This document shows positions 38,675 to 47,265 of a DNA stretch of 64,000 nucleotides, piece by piece (the first letter of the stretch is position 1; each line of letters starts with the position of its first letter). The stretch lies in NCBI RefSeq assembly GCF_019345465.1, contig NZ_JAHKRC010000002.1, positions 1 to 64,000 of the forward strand, read 5' to 3'. The position numbers and the translations under genes are program-made. The stretch comes from Pseudomonas sp. NKUCC02_KPG. GTDB lineage: Bacteria > Pseudomonadota > Gammaproteobacteria > Pseudomonadales > Pseudomonadaceae. The notes below the pieces were generated by a model. It was not told where the DNA came from. It made no database searches and saw nothing but the letters and a program-made list of their open reading frames with translations.

Positions 38675-38704
38675 TTTAAAGTTGCCTCTTGAGTCAACTT
38701 TAAA
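38675..38704. promoter_or_regulatory. Ten-base perfect dyad upstream of Tsx copy 1
   Basis: TTTAAAGTTG and CAACTTTAAA are perfect inverted arms around a ten-base spacer, 110 bases before the ATG. It could be an operator or an mRNA leader hairpin. The surrounding 60 bases are AT-rich. Confidence 0.5.
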
Positions 38705-38760
38705 TATTACTGGCGTTCGAGCGGGCGCGGAGAATACTGGCTCAGGCGTTTGCACTCAAG

Positions 38761-38797
38761 CGCTCTGTTATCACCCTGGGTGAGGGACAACAGAGCG
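38761..38797 (-). other. Nested hairpin after Tsx copy 2
   Basis: The outer arms CGCTCTGTT and AACAGAGCG are perfect. Inside is a second palindrome, TCACCC-T-GGGTGA. It lies 16 bases past the stop of the upstream Tsx gene on its transcript. No T-run is seen, so it may be a processing or stability structure rather than a terminator. Confidence 0.5.
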
Positions 38798-38812
38798 TGC
38801 ACTGTCTTTAAC

Positions 38813-39598
38813 TTAAAAGTGGACTTTGATCAGGGCGCTGGCGGTGTTCTGGTTGGTGTCCAGGCGGCTGCTGCTTTCGATGCCGTACTTGTCCTTCCAG
38901 TAGCTGTATTCAATACCGACATACAGCTGTTTTTCACCCAGGTTCAGGGCCTTGCCCAGGTCATATTTGATCTGGGGGTTGAAGTGCAGGTTGGCGTGAT
39001 AGGTGCCGCGTGAGTTCTGGTCATTGTCCACCACCCAGTCCATGTAGCCGTCGATCAGCAGGTTGGAACGGCCCATGGGGATGGTGTAGGAAAACGACGG
39101 GGTGATCTGCCAAACCCCGGTACCAGGGCGCGGCCCTTCGGTATGACGACGATAGAAATTAAGGGTGAAGTAGTTAAAGCCCGGCACCGCCAGATCAAAG
39201 CCGGGGCCGATCAGATACGCCTCGCTGTCGCCTTCGCCGTACTCATAGGTCATGGCCAGCAGCACGTCCTTGATCGGGCCGTACTCAAGCGTGCGGTCGA
39301 AGATCTTGCCGAACGACAGGCGTGGGCTGAACTCGCCGTAGTAGGTGTGCGGGCCTTTGTTGGGGTCATCCTTGCCGTTGTAGAAAATGCGGTCGACAAA
39401 CAGGAAGTTGTCGCCGTATTTCCATTTGTCGGCATGTTCGAAAGTGACGGTTTGCTGGATCGAAGGGTTGATCGCGAAATTCTTGCCGTACAGGTAAGCC
39501 AGGCTGTTGGTTTGCCACAGAAACAGATCACCGGCCATTGCCTGGCTGGCAGCCAGAAACCCACCCGCGAGCGTGACGCCCCAGTGTTTGCAGTTCAT
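38813..39598 (-). CDS. Tsx-like nucleoside-specific outer-membrane channel (copy 2)
   Basis: 261 aa, the same length as copy 1 and plainly a tandem paralogue: shared LFLWQTNSLAYLYG, FEHADKWKYGDNFLFVDR, DGYMDWVVDNDQNSRGTYHA and a terminal IKVHF. The ATG at MNCKHWGV has AAGGAG just upstream. It is downstream of the NCS2 permease on the same strand, separated by a REP-like pair. Substitutions between the copies suggest different substrates, for example nucleoside against urate or allantoin (inference). Confidence 0.88.
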   Translation of the reverse strand: MNCKHWGVTLAGGFLAASQAMAGDLFLWQTNSLAYLYGKNFAINPSIQQTVTFEHADKWKYGDNFLFVDRIFYNGKDDPNKGPHTYYGEFSPRLSFGKIFDRTLEYGPIKDVLLAMTYEYGEGDSEAYLIGPGFDLAVPGFNYFTLNFYRRHTEGPRPGTGVWQITPSFSYTIPMGRSNLLIDGYMDWVVDNDQNSRGTYHANLHFNPQIKYDLGKALNLGEKQLYVGIEYSYWKDKYGIESSSRLDTNQNTASALIKVHF

Positions 39599-39644
39599 GG
39601 ATAACTCCTTTTTATTATTGTTTTGTGTCAGATGCTGGCAAATC

Positions 39645-39732
39645 TGTGGGAGCGGGGTTGCTCGCGACTCAGGCACTGCGGTTGTTCAGGTAAACCGCGG
39701 TGATCCGATCGCGAGCAAGCCCGCTCCCACAG
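39645..39732. repeat. REP-like inverted pair (type A)
   Basis: CTGTGGGAGCGGGGTTGCTC at the left and GATCGCGAGCAAGCCCGCTC at the right, directly after the permease stop and before Tsx copy 2. Confidence 0.78.
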
Positions 39733-39733
39733 G

Positions 39734-41098
39734 TCAGTGCTGATGCACGTGCCCGCTCATGGCTGCGCGCTCGGCGCCGCCCAGTACGTTGAACATCAAG
39801 TTCAGGCATACCGCGCTGACGGCGGCCATGGCGATGCCGCTGTGGGTGATGGGGTCCATCCACAGTGGCAGGTGGGCGAAGAACTCGGGGCGTACCACCG
39901 GGATCAGGCCCATGCCGATGCTGACGGCCACCAGCAATTGATTGCGGCGGTCGGCAATGTCGGCTTCCTGGAGGATCTTGATGCCTGTGGCCGCGACCAT
40001 GCCGAACATGGCGATGGCGGCGCCACCCAAAACTGCAGGCGGAATCGAGGCCACCAGATACGCTGCCTTGGGCAGCAGGCTCAGGGTGATCAGAAAGACA
40101 CCGGCCATGATCGTCACCGAGCGGCAACGCACGCCGGTCATCTGTACCAGACCAATGTTCTGGGCGAATGAGGAGTGGGTAAAGGTGTTGAAGAAACCTG
40201 CAATGAACGACGCCCCGGCATCACACAGCAAGCCGCGACGCAGCATGCGTGGAGTGACTTCCTGGTCGGTGATTTTGCCCAGTGCCAGGAGCATCCCGGT
40301 GGACTCGACAAAAATGATCACCACCACCAGGCACATCGAGAGGATCGGGGCCAGATGAAATTCCGGCATGCCGAAGTGCAGCGGCGTGACGACCTGGAGC
40401 CACGGGGTGTTGTCCAGGCCGGAGAGGTCGACCATGCCAATGGCGCCTGACAGGACATAGCCCAGGGCCATGCCGATCAATACCGAAATGTTGACCCAGA
40501 AGCCACGCATGAAGCGGTTGATCAGCAGGATGGTTCCCAGCACCAGTGCCGCAATGGCCAGGTACGTCGGGGAACCGAACTGCGCAGCAGCACTGCCGCC
40601 ACCGGCCCAGTTGACCGCAACGGGGAACAGGGACAGGCCGATCGATGTAATCACGGTGCCGGTGACCAGGGGTGGAAAGAAGCGAACCACCTTGGACATG
40701 AACGGCGCAATGATCATCCCGAAAAAGCCTGCGGCGATGGTCGCGCCGAAGATCCCGGTCAGGCCGATGCCCGGCATCCCGGCCATTGCCACCATACTGC
40801 CGACGGCCGCAAAGCTGGCCCCCATCATGACCGGCATGCGAATACCCATGGGGCCGATCCCCATCGATTGCACGATAGTGGCGACACCCGCCACCAGCAG
40901 GTCGGCGTTGATCAAAAAGGCGATTTCTTCCCGACTCAGGCCTGCGGCCTGTCCGATGATCAGCGGCACGGCCACGGCGCCGCCATACATCAGCAGCACA
41001 TGCTGCAAACCGACCAGGATCAGTTGCAGCATGGGTAGCCGCGCCAGCGGGGGCGGCGCGGTTATGGCGGGTATGCGCGGTTCGGTTAAATCGGACAT
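39734..41098 (-). CDS. NCS2 uric acid/xanthine-type permease
   Basis: 454 aa with about 14 membrane segments. NCS2 (NAT) signature QNIGLVQMTGVR is present (Q-N-x-G-x4-T-G), along with the FVESTGMLLALG transport motif. Urate/xanthine carriers of the UacT/PbuX type match best. It is the last but two in a minus-strand run puuE-uraD-alc-allA-puuD-permease-tsx-tsx, so urate or xanthine uptake is the likely task. Confidence 0.9.
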   Translation of the reverse strand: MSDLTEPRIPAITAPPPLARLPMLQLILVGLQHVLLMYGGAVAVPLIIGQAAGLSREEIAFLINADLLVAGVATIVQSMGIGPMGIRMPVMMGASFAAVGSMVAMAGMPGIGLTGIFGATIAAGFFGMIIAPFMSKVVRFFPPLVTGTVITSIGLSLFPVAVNWAGGGSAAAQFGSPTYLAIAALVLGTILLINRFMRGFWVNISVLIGMALGYVLSGAIGMVDLSGLDNTPWLQVVTPLHFGMPEFHLAPILSMCLVVVIIFVESTGMLLALGKITDQEVTPRMLRRGLLCDAGASFIAGFFNTFTHSSFAQNIGLVQMTGVRCRSVTIMAGVFLITLSLLPKAAYLVASIPPAVLGGAAIAMFGMVAATGIKILQEADIADRRNQLLVAVSIGMGLIPVVRPEFFAHLPLWMDPITHSGIAMAAVSAVCLNLMFNVLGGAERAAMSGHVHQH

Positions 41099-41183
41099 GC
41101 AACACCTCGGTCATTTTTTATTGTTGTGAGCTAGTGGTGTGTACTAGCGGGCTCAGCCAGGCTGCGCCCGCAAAGTATGTGCA

Positions 41184-42473
41184 TCAGTTGGTCTGGGCTC
41201 CCGCACTGATCCAGGCGCCAATCAGGTCACGTTCCTGCTGGGTCATCTGTGTGATGTTGCCCAGCGGCATGATCGGGGTGGCGACGGCCTGGGCCTGAAT
41301 ACGTGGAGCCATGAGCTTGATCTGCTGCGCGGTGTCGAACATCACGCCTGCTGGGGCTGCACTGAACAGCGGGCTGGTAGGCGTGGCGGAATGACAGACC
41401 GTGCAGCGTTCCTGGATCACCGAATGGACCTTCTCGAAATCGACGGTGGCCACCGGTGCTGCCGGGGCAGCGGGTGCGGTGACCGGGGCCGGAGCATCCG
41501 CGGCTTTGACGCCGCCCAGCGCGGTTTCAGGAAGCGGCTGGTACTTGATGACTTTGGCCGTTTCGGGCGCGGTCGATACCGGTTTTGGACCGGTGACGTA
41601 AGCCAGGCAGATCATGCCCAACGCTGCCACAGGCAAGGTCCAGGCATATTTGTGGCTGTCGTGACGGGTGTTGAAGTAATGACGCACCAACACCGCCAGC
41701 ACCGCAATCCCGGCCAGGATCAGCCAGTTGTACTGGCTGCCATAGGTGCTCGGGAAGTGGTTGCTGATCATGATGAACAGCACCGGCAAGGTGAAGTAGT
41801 TGTTGTGTCGCGAACGCAGCAGTCCTTTGGCCGGAAGGGCTGGATCGGGGCTGCGGCCTTCCTTGATCGCGGCTACCAGAGCGCGTTGTGCGGGCATGAT
41901 GGTGCGGAACACGTTACCGACCATGATGGTGCCGATAATGGCGCCCACATGCAGGTAAGCACCGCGCCCGCTGAACACCTTGCTCAGGCCGAACGCTGCC
42001 GCAACCAGCAACACAAACAGGACGAAACCGAGCAACGCCGGGCGCTTGCCCAGGGCGGAGTCGCAGAGAAAGTCGTAAACGAACCAGCCGGCGATCAGCG
42101 AACCGATCCCGATGGCCACTGCTTCGGGACCGCTCAGGCTGCTGCCGGGAGCAATCAGGTACAGCGCGGGGTTGAAGTAGAAGACCAGGCAGAGCAGGGC
42201 GATGCCTGACATCCAGGTGAAATAGGCTTCCCATTTAAACCAGTGCAGGTTTTCCGGCATGGTGGGTGGGGCCAGCTTGTATTTTTCGAGGTGGTAAATG
42301 CCGCCGCCGTGAATCGCCCATAGATCGCCTGCCAGGCCATCCTTGGGGTTGGCACGGTTGAGATTGTTCTCCAGCCAGACGAAATAAAACGATGCGCCGA
42401 TCCAGGCCACACCAGTGATCATATGAATCCAGCGCACGCTCAGATTCAGCCATTCCATTAGATGTGCTTCCAC
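41184..42473 (-). CDS. puuD: Urate hydroxylase PuuD (membrane urate oxidase with cytochrome c domain)
   Basis: 429 aa. About eight membrane helices begin with LNLSVRWIHMITGVAWIGASFYFVW (in part). The WLENNLNR, DLWAIHGGGIYH and FKWEAYFTWMSG motifs are typical. A Pro/Ala-rich linker (about 325-355) leads to a C-terminal cytochrome c domain with CTVCHS. It oxidises urate to 5-hydroxyisourate, passing electrons to its own heme. The GTG start giving MEAHLMEW matches the family; an ATG five codons later is possible. It depends on the ccm genes for heme attachment. Confidence 0.93.
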   Translation of the reverse strand: MEAHLMEWLNLSVRWIHMITGVAWIGASFYFVWLENNLNRANPKDGLAGDLWAIHGGGIYHLEKYKLAPPTMPENLHWFKWEAYFTWMSGIALLCLVFYFNPALYLIAPGSSLSGPEAVAIGIGSLIAGWFVYDFLCDSALGKRPALLGFVLFVLLVAAAFGLSKVFSGRGAYLHVGAIIGTIMVGNVFRTIMPAQRALVAAIKEGRSPDPALPAKGLLRSRHNNYFTLPVLFIMISNHFPSTYGSQYNWLILAGIAVLAVLVRHYFNTRHDSHKYAWTLPVAALGMICLAYVTGPKPVSTAPETAKVIKYQPLPETALGGVKAADAPAPVTAPAAPAAPVATVDFEKVHSVIQERCTVCHSATPTSPLFSAAPAGVMFDTAQQIKLMAPRIQAQAVATPIMPLGNITQMTQQERDLIGAWISAGAQTN

Positions 42474-42521
42474 AGTCTTTACCTCTTGCCCGTCACTCTT
42501 TTATGAGTGTTGGACCTTCTC

Positions 42522-43025
42522 TTATTGGTGGGGGGCGAGGAACAGCAACTGATCCTCTTTAAAGAAATGCTCATCGCAGTTATTGCCTGTGCCACTGCGA
42601 TCAACCACCAGGAAGTCATCCCGCTTTTCGATCGTCAGCACCGGATGGTGCCAAACGCCGCGATGGTAATTAATGCCCTGCCTGCCATTACTGACAAAGG
42701 CGCGGACCAAGCCTGATACAGGTTCATCGCCAAGTGGCGCGACCACGATCAGAAAGGGGTTGCCGAGCAGCGGTATAAACGCCTGGCTGCCCAGCGGATG
42801 GCGCTCCAGCATGCGAACGGTAAATGGCATGTCCTGCGCCTCGGCGCGGAAAATGCTGATGATCGCCTTGTCTTCTGGCGTAGCCGTTTCGACTTCTGCC
42901 AGACGGTGAAAGCGCATGGTCGAACCGTTATTGATCATGAAGTGGTCGCTGCCATCGGTTTCAATCACATCGCCGAAAGGGGCGAAGGCTTCTTTGGTCA
43001 GCGGTTCAATCATCAATGTGCGCAT
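42522..43025 (-). CDS. allA: Ureidoglycolate lyase
   Basis: 167 aa cupin-fold enzyme that splits ureidoglycolate into glyoxylate and urea. Family motifs are EAFAPFGDVIE, VRMLERHPLGSQAFIPL, INYHRGVWHHPVL and FLVVDRSG. It lies between alc and puuD on the same strand and supplies glyoxylate for the gcl pathway. Confidence 0.93.
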   Translation of the reverse strand: MRTLMIEPLTKEAFAPFGDVIETDGSDHFMINNGSTMRFHRLAEVETATPEDKAIISIFRAEAQDMPFTVRMLERHPLGSQAFIPLLGNPFLIVVAPLGDEPVSGLVRAFVSNGRQGINYHRGVWHHPVLTIEKRDDFLVVDRSGTGNNCDEHFFKEDQLLFLAPHQ

Positions 43026-43071
43026 GGTGGTCTTCTTATTCGGGTTTCTGTCAGGTCATCGTGTTGCTTTT

Positions 43072-43165
43072 GTTGTCGCTGCCGCAGGCTGCGAGTGAGA
43101 TAGCGGGTTGCTCCGCAACCCTTCGCAACCCTTCGCAACCCTTCGCAGCCTGCGGCAGCGACTAC
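43072..43165. repeat. Type B REP-like pair with an internal tandem 10-mer
   Basis: GTTGTCGCTGCCGCAGGCTG and its inverse GCCTGCGGCAGCGACTAC flank the element. Between them, at 43111-43150, four ten-base units stand in register: CTCCGCAACC, CTTCGCAACC twice, CTTCGCAGCC. Confidence 0.78.
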
Positions 43166-43175
43166 AGGCTCAGCA

Positions 43176-44171
43176 TTACTTCGCTACTTTGCCCAGTACG
43201 CGAATGCGGCTTACACCACCGTCCGGGAACAGGTTCAGGCGAATATGGGTAATCGGGCCGAGGTTTTTGAGTTGCTCGCTGTAGGTGTGCTCAGCGTGCA
43301 TTTCCATTTTTTGACTCGGCAGCAGCTCACGCCAGAACAGCGACTGGGTTTCGATCTGGCTGTCGGTACCGCCCTTGACGAACGCGCCCTGGATCGAGCA
43401 GCTGTCGGGGTAGTTGCCTTTGAAGTGCAGGGTGTCGACGATGATTTTTTCAATCTCGCCTGCATGGCCCAGCGCCACGATGACCCAGTCATTGCCCGGA
43501 GTACGGCGGCGTGCGGTTTCCCAACCGTCGCCCATGTTGATGCCGCGGCCCGGGTTGAGGATGTTGCTCATGCGGCCGAAGTGCTCGTCGGAGCAGGCGA
43601 GGGCGCGGCCACCGTTGAGGGCGGCTGCCAGGTCGATCTGCTCGTTGTCACCCACTGCCGACCAGTCACGGAACGGCACGCCATACACGCGCAGACGCGC
43701 TACGCCGCCATCCGGGTAGATGTTGAAGCGCAGGTGGCTGAAGGCCTGGTCATTGCTGATTTCGTGGTAGTGATGGCTGTTGCCTTGCAGCTCGACAGCC
43801 GACAGCACTTCAACCCACTGGGTGTTTTCGTTGGGTTCGCCCGAGGCCAGGAAACAGGCTTCCAGCGAGGCAGACGGCGGAAAGTTGCCGGTGAAGAATG
43901 AAGTGTCGATGTCCACACCCTTGATCGAGCCCGGAACGCCCAGGCGGATCACTGCGCTGTCATAGCCTTCGAAGCGCTTGCGGCGGGACTCCCAGCCGTC
44001 CATCCACTTGCCGTTGTCATCGAAAACGCCCTCCTTCCATACGGCCGGGGTCGGCTGGAACAGGCGGTTGGCGTCGGCGAACCAGTCATCGGTGACCGAA
44101 ACGATTTTGGTGCCCAGGCGGGCATCGGCCAGGTTGACGAACTTCTCGAAAGGTACGGCGTAAGCTTTCAT
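43176..44171 (-). CDS. alc: Allantoicase
   Basis: 331 aa made of two homologous beta-sandwich halves, each with a DGWE-(S/T)-x-R-R block: [10 protein letters not shown] near residue 60 and [11 protein letters not shown] in the second half. It hydrolyses allantoate to ureidoglycolate and urea. Length matches the family. It sits between uraD and allA on the same strand, in pathway context. Confidence 0.94.
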   Translation of the reverse strand: MKAYAVPFEKFVNLADARLGTKIVSVTDDWFADANRLFQPTPAVWKEGVFDDNGKWMDGWESRRKRFEGYDSAVIRLGVPGSIKGVDIDTSFFTGNFPPSASLEACFLASGEPNENTQWVEVLSAVELQGNSHHYHEISNDQAFSHLRFNIYPDGGVARLRVYGVPFRDWSAVGDNEQIDLAAALNGGRALACSDEHFGRMSNILNPGRGINMGDGWETARRRTPGNDWVIVALGHAGEIEKIIVDTLHFKGNYPDSCSIQGAFVKGGTDSQIETQSLFWRELLPSQKMEMHAEHTYSEQLKNLGPITHIRLNLFPDGGVSRIRVLGKVAK

Positions 44172-44232
44172 TCTTCTTGTCTGCCTTTAATTAAGTGGCT
44201 GGAGATGCGTCACCGGCACGTGCCGGTTCGGC

Positions 44233-44748
44233 TTAGAGCTGGAGTAATCGGAACAGGGCAATTTTGTTGATTTCTGCCAACGCGCATTTGAACTCGACGT
44301 CTGCCGGGTTATGGATGCGGGTCTCGAACGCGGCGAGGATCTGGTGCCGGTCGCTGCCTTTTACCGCCATGATGAAGGGAAACTTGAACTTGGCTTTATA
44401 GGCCTCGTTCAGCTCGGTGAAGCGTTGAAACTCTTCGGCCGTGCATTGGTGAATACCGGCGCCAGCTTGTTCATGGGTGCTGGCTTCGGTGAGTTGGCCC
44501 TGGACGGCTGCTTTGCCGGCCAGGTCCGGGTGAGCATTGATCAATGCCAGCTGGCTGGCGTGATCGGCGCTCAACAAAATGTCACTCATGCGCTGGTGCA
44601 GGGTTTCGATGGTGTCGACGCTGCTGTCCAGGCCCAGGTCGCAGGCTTTTTCGGCGACCCAGGGCGAGTGTTCGTAGATATCGGCAAAGGCTGCCACGAA
44701 CGCTTCACGGCTCAGTTGTGAAGGCTTGAGGGTCTTGAAGGCGCTCAT
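44233..44748 (-). CDS. uraD: OHCU decarboxylase
   Basis: 171 aa. It decarboxylates 2-oxo-4-hydroxy-4-carboxy-5-ureidoimidazoline to S-allantoin. The catalytic His is in INAHPDLAGKAA; FTELNEAYKAKFKFPFIMAVKG is the second signature (split in the protein by no gap). The ATG overlaps the puuE stop (ATGA). Confidence 0.95.
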   Translation of the reverse strand: MSAFKTLKPSQLSREAFVAAFADIYEHSPWVAEKACDLGLDSSVDTIETLHQRMSDILLSADHASQLALINAHPDLAGKAAVQGQLTEASTHEQAGAGIHQCTAEEFQRFTELNEAYKAKFKFPFIMAVKGSDRHQILAAFETRIHNPADVEFKCALAEINKIALFRLLQL

Positions 44749-45674
44749 TTGGCGGTCTCTGCAACAAAAGGGTGGGTGGCGTGCCAGTGGCGGGCGATGT
44801 CCACGCGGCGGGTGAACCAGACCTGTTCATGACCCTTGGCGTATTCAATGAAACGCTTGAGGGCGGCGAGACGCGCAGGGCGGCCAATGAGGCGGCAATG
44901 CAGGCCGATGGATAGCATTTTCGGCGACTCTGCGCCTTCGGCGTACAGCACATCGAAAGCATCCTTGAGGTACTGGAAAAATTGCTCGCCGGTATTGAAA
45001 CCCTGCACCTGGGTGAAGCGCATGTCATTGGTGTCCAGGGTGTAAGGGATCACCAGATGCGGCTTGCCGGTAGGGTTGTTGGGCTCCCAGTAGGGCAGGT
45101 CGTCGTCATAGGTGTCGCAGTCGTACAGGAAACCGCCTTCTTCCATCACCAGGCGCCGGGTATTGGGGCCGGTGCGGCCGGTGTACCAGCCCAGGGGGCG
45201 TTCACCGCTGATTTCGGTGAGGATGCGGATGGCTTCGAGCATGTGTTCACGCTCAAGGGCTTCATCCATGTACTGGTAGTCGATCCAGCGATACCCGTGG
45301 CTGCAAATCTCATGCCCGGCAGCAACCATGGCGCGGATCACGTCCGGGTGGCGCTGGGCGGCCATCGCCACGGCAAATATGGTCAGCGGGATGTCGAACT
45401 CGCGAAACAGTTTGAGTACACGCCACACGCCTGCGCGGCTGCCGTACTCGTACAAGGACTCCATGCTCATGTTGCGCTCGCCTTGCAACGGCTGCGCCGA
45501 GACCATTTCGGACAGGAACGCTTCAGATTCCTTGTCGCCGTGCAGAATGTTGCGCTCGCCGCCTTCTTCGTAGTTGAGTACGAAAGACAGGGCGATACGG
45601 GCGTTGTCCGGCCAATGCGGGTGCGGAGGGTTTGGACCGTAACCAATCAGGTCGCGTGGGTAGTCAGCGCTCAC
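44745..45674 (-). CDS. puuE: Allantoinase PuuE (polysaccharide-deacetylase fold)
   Basis: 309 aa metal-independent allantoinase, which opens allantoin to allantoate. Motifs include YPRDLIGYGPNPPHPHWP, ALSFVLNYEEGGERN, EICSHGYRWIDYQ and PLGWYTGRTGPNTR. The GTG start giving MSADYPRD is chosen, with AAGGAAG upstream, over an open extension that reaches the operator. It is the first gene of the minus-strand run down to the permease. TTGTATACAA lies 67 bases upstream. Confidence 0.93.
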   Translation of the reverse strand: MSADYPRDLIGYGPNPPHPHWPDNARIALSFVLNYEEGGERNILHGDKESEAFLSEMVSAQPLQGERNMSMESLYEYGSRAGVWRVLKLFREFDIPLTIFAVAMAAQRHPDVIRAMVAAGHEICSHGYRWIDYQYMDEALEREHMLEAIRILTEISGERPLGWYTGRTGPNTRRLVMEEGGFLYDCDTYDDDLPYWEPNNPTGKPHLVIPYTLDTNDMRFTQVQGFNTGEQFFQYLKDAFDVLYAEGAESPKMLSIGLHCRLIGRPARLAALKRFIEYAKGHEQVWFTRRVDIARHWHATHPFVAETAK

Positions 45675-45741
45675 TACAGTCTTCCTTATTGTTTGTGTTA
45701 ACAGTCGATTGGCCAGACCTGGCGTCACTGCGATGGCTTGA

Positions 45742-45751
45742 TTGTATACAA
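45742..45751. promoter_or_regulatory. TTGTATACAA operator upstream of puuE
   Basis: Perfect palindrome within GATTGTATACAACTTT, 67 bases before the puuE GTG. Confidence 0.7.
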
Positions 45752-45936
45752 CTTTATAATCTATTTGTAACCCTGATTTTTTCTATTTCTACCATGCTTC
45801 GCGCCTGAAAGGTACTTGCAAGAAACCTGCCTGATTGGTCAGCTTATGGATAAGAAGTCTGCTAACCCTGCGGCTTTGACAGGAAATACCGTGCAGGCGG
45901 TGCGGCTCAAGGGCTGGCTGAAATTGTGCTTTTTAA

Positions 45937-45946
45937 TTGTGTACAA
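45937..45946. promoter_or_regulatory. TTGTGTACAA operator variant upstream of hiuH
   Basis: One base differs from TTGTATACAA, in the context AATTGTGTACAATTTT. The flanks extend the dyad (AATTGT/ACAATT). It stands about 100 bases before the hiuH ATG. Confidence 0.6.
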
Positions 45947-46048
45947 TTTTTTTGATAAATGTCTTAATCGTGTTCTCGCTGATGCTTTTGGTGCGCCAAA
46001 GGGGTGCAGTGGCCATTTTTTTCACCGACTCGGGAGGTCGCACAATCT

Positions 46049-46402
46049 ATGGGACGTTTGACTACGCACGTTTTGGATGCCGCACATGGCTGTCCGGGCA
46101 GCTCGATCAAGGTCGAGTTGTATCGGGTTGAAGGTTCGGGGCTGGAGTTGGTCGCTACAGCGCTGACCAATAGCGATGGCCGCTGCGACGCGCCGTTGCT
46201 GGAAGGGGATACGTACCGTTCGGGGGTTTACCAGGTGCAGTTCAGTGCCGGTGATTACTACCGCGCGCGGGGTGTGAAATTGCCGGAGCCGGCGTTTCTG
46301 GACGTGGTGGTACTGCGTTTCGGGATCAGTTCCGAGCAGGATCACTACCATGTACCGCTACTGATTTCGCCGTACAGCTACTCGACCTATCGCGGTAGCT
46401 AG
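46049..46402 (+). CDS. hiuH: 5-hydroxyisourate hydrolase
   Basis: 117 aa transthyretin-like enzyme that hydrolyses 5-hydroxyisourate to OHCU. It begins LTTHVLDAAHGCPGSSIKV and ends in the diagnostic YRGS tetrapeptide. The active-site His (LTTHVLD) and the YHVPLLISPYSYSTYRGS region are intact. The ATG follows GGGAGG. It is divergent from puuE and completes the urate-to-allantoin steps. Confidence 0.95.
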   Translation: MGRLTTHVLDAAHGCPGSSIKVELYRVEGSGLELVATALTNSDGRCDAPLLEGDTYRSGVYQVQFSAGDYYRARGVKLPEPAFLDVVVLRFGISSEQDHYHVPLLISPYSYSTYRGS

Positions 46403-46431
46403 AAGATATCGATCTGCGCATGTGGTTATTT

Positions 46432-46458
46432 GCCCGCTCACACTGCGGGCTTTTTTTT
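46432..46458 (+). terminator. Terminator after hiuH
   Basis: GCCCGC and GCGGGC pair around TCACACT and are followed by eight T residues. Confidence 0.9.
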
Positions 46459-46476
46459 GCCTGTCTACACATGACT

Positions 46477-46567
46477 TGTGGGGGCGGGCTTGCTCGCGAT
46501 GGCATCGACGCGTTCATCCAGAAACACGGCGGCGCTTGTATCGCGAGCAAGCCCGCTCCCACACAGG
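46477..46567. repeat. REP-like inverted pair (type A)
   Basis: GTGGGGGCGGGCTTGCTCGC and TCGCGAGCAAGCCCGCTCCC face each other about 37 bases apart, closely like the pair at the window start. Confidence 0.8.
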
Positions 46568-46577
46568 CGGTGCTGTA

Positions 46578-47204
46578 TCAGCGGCTTAGCAGTGACGCCG
46601 TTCCCGCTACACCAAACAACCCGGCGCTGATGCGGTTGAACCAGCTCTGGCCCTTGCCGCTGCGCAGATAACCCGCCGCACCATGGGCGCCAAGGCCGTA
46701 GGCCAGCTTGCACAGCAGGTCGAGTACGGTCCAGGTGGCGATCATCACCAGCAACTGGTTAAGGAAGGGCAGGTCAGGGTTGAGGAACTGCGGAAGGAAG
46801 GCAGCAAAGAACAAAATGTCTTTCGGATTACTGGCGCCCAGTACAAACGCGCGCCCGAACAGGGCGCTGAAGCGCGGTTTTGGTGCGGCTTCAGGCACGT
46901 TAGTGACCGTGGCCGGCTGGCGCGATTGTTTCCAGCTTTGCCAGGCCAGATAAAACAGATACAGCGCGCCGACGATTTTCAGGGCGCTGAAGAGTTTTTC
47001 CGAGGCCAGCAACAAAGCCCCCAAACCCAGTGCCGAAGCACTGAGCAGGCAAATCGAGGCAAATACACCCCCCAGAAATGCCGGGTAAGAACGGCGCAAG
47101 CCGTAGTTCAAACTGTTGCTGATCATCAATAACGACAAAGGCCCCGGAATCAGGATTACCACCAATGCCGCGCTGCTGAACAGCAGCCAGGTTTCCAGAC
47201 TCAT
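46578..47204 (-). CDS. LysE/RhtB-family exporter
   Basis: 208 aa with six predicted helices. LysE family marks are LVVILIPGPLSLLMISNSL near the N-terminus and FGRAFVLGASNPKDILFFAAFLPQF (both in part) in the middle. It probably exports an amino acid or derivative. The ATG at MSLETWLLF is chosen. It is flanked by a REP pair and the permease gene and has no clear tie to the purine pathway. Confidence 0.87.
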   Translation of the reverse strand: MSLETWLLFSSAALVVILIPGPLSLLMISNSLNYGLRRSYPAFLGGVFASICLLSASALGLGALLLASEKLFSALKIVGALYLFYLAWQSWKQSRQPATVTNVPEAAPKPRFSALFGRAFVLGASNPKDILFFAAFLPQFLNPDLPFLNQLLVMIATWTVLDLLCKLAYGLGAHGAAGYLRSGKGQSWFNRISAGLFGVAGTASLLSR

Positions 47205-47229
47205 CACTTCCTCCCATAGCACAAAGACC

Positions 47230-47248
47230 CCGCGTCATTGGCGGGGCC
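47230..47248 (-). terminator. Hairpin downstream of the purine permease
   Basis: CCCCGC and GCGGGG pair around a seven-base loop 18 bases past the permease stop. The T-rich part after it is short, so the terminator call is moderate. Confidence 0.5.
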
Positions 47249-47265
47249 GGTTGATATCGCCCGGT

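Larger units (their letters stand above)
45675..46048. promoter_or_regulatory. Divergent promoter region between puuE and hiuH
   Basis: 374 AT-rich bases without a convincing gene. It holds one perfect TTGTATACAA on the puuE side and one TTGTGTACAA on the hiuH side, about 185 bases apart. GGGAGG lies before the hiuH ATG. Confidence 0.7.

Noticed and set aside
43111..43150. Short tandem repeat considered as a CRISPR array
   Set aside because: Units are 10 bases with no spacers, and no cas genes are present. The same holds for the 7-base array at 48801.
45816..46061. 81-aa open frame between puuE and hiuH
   Set aside because: It runs through the operator region, lacks motifs and overlaps the hiuH start; better read as promoter sequence.
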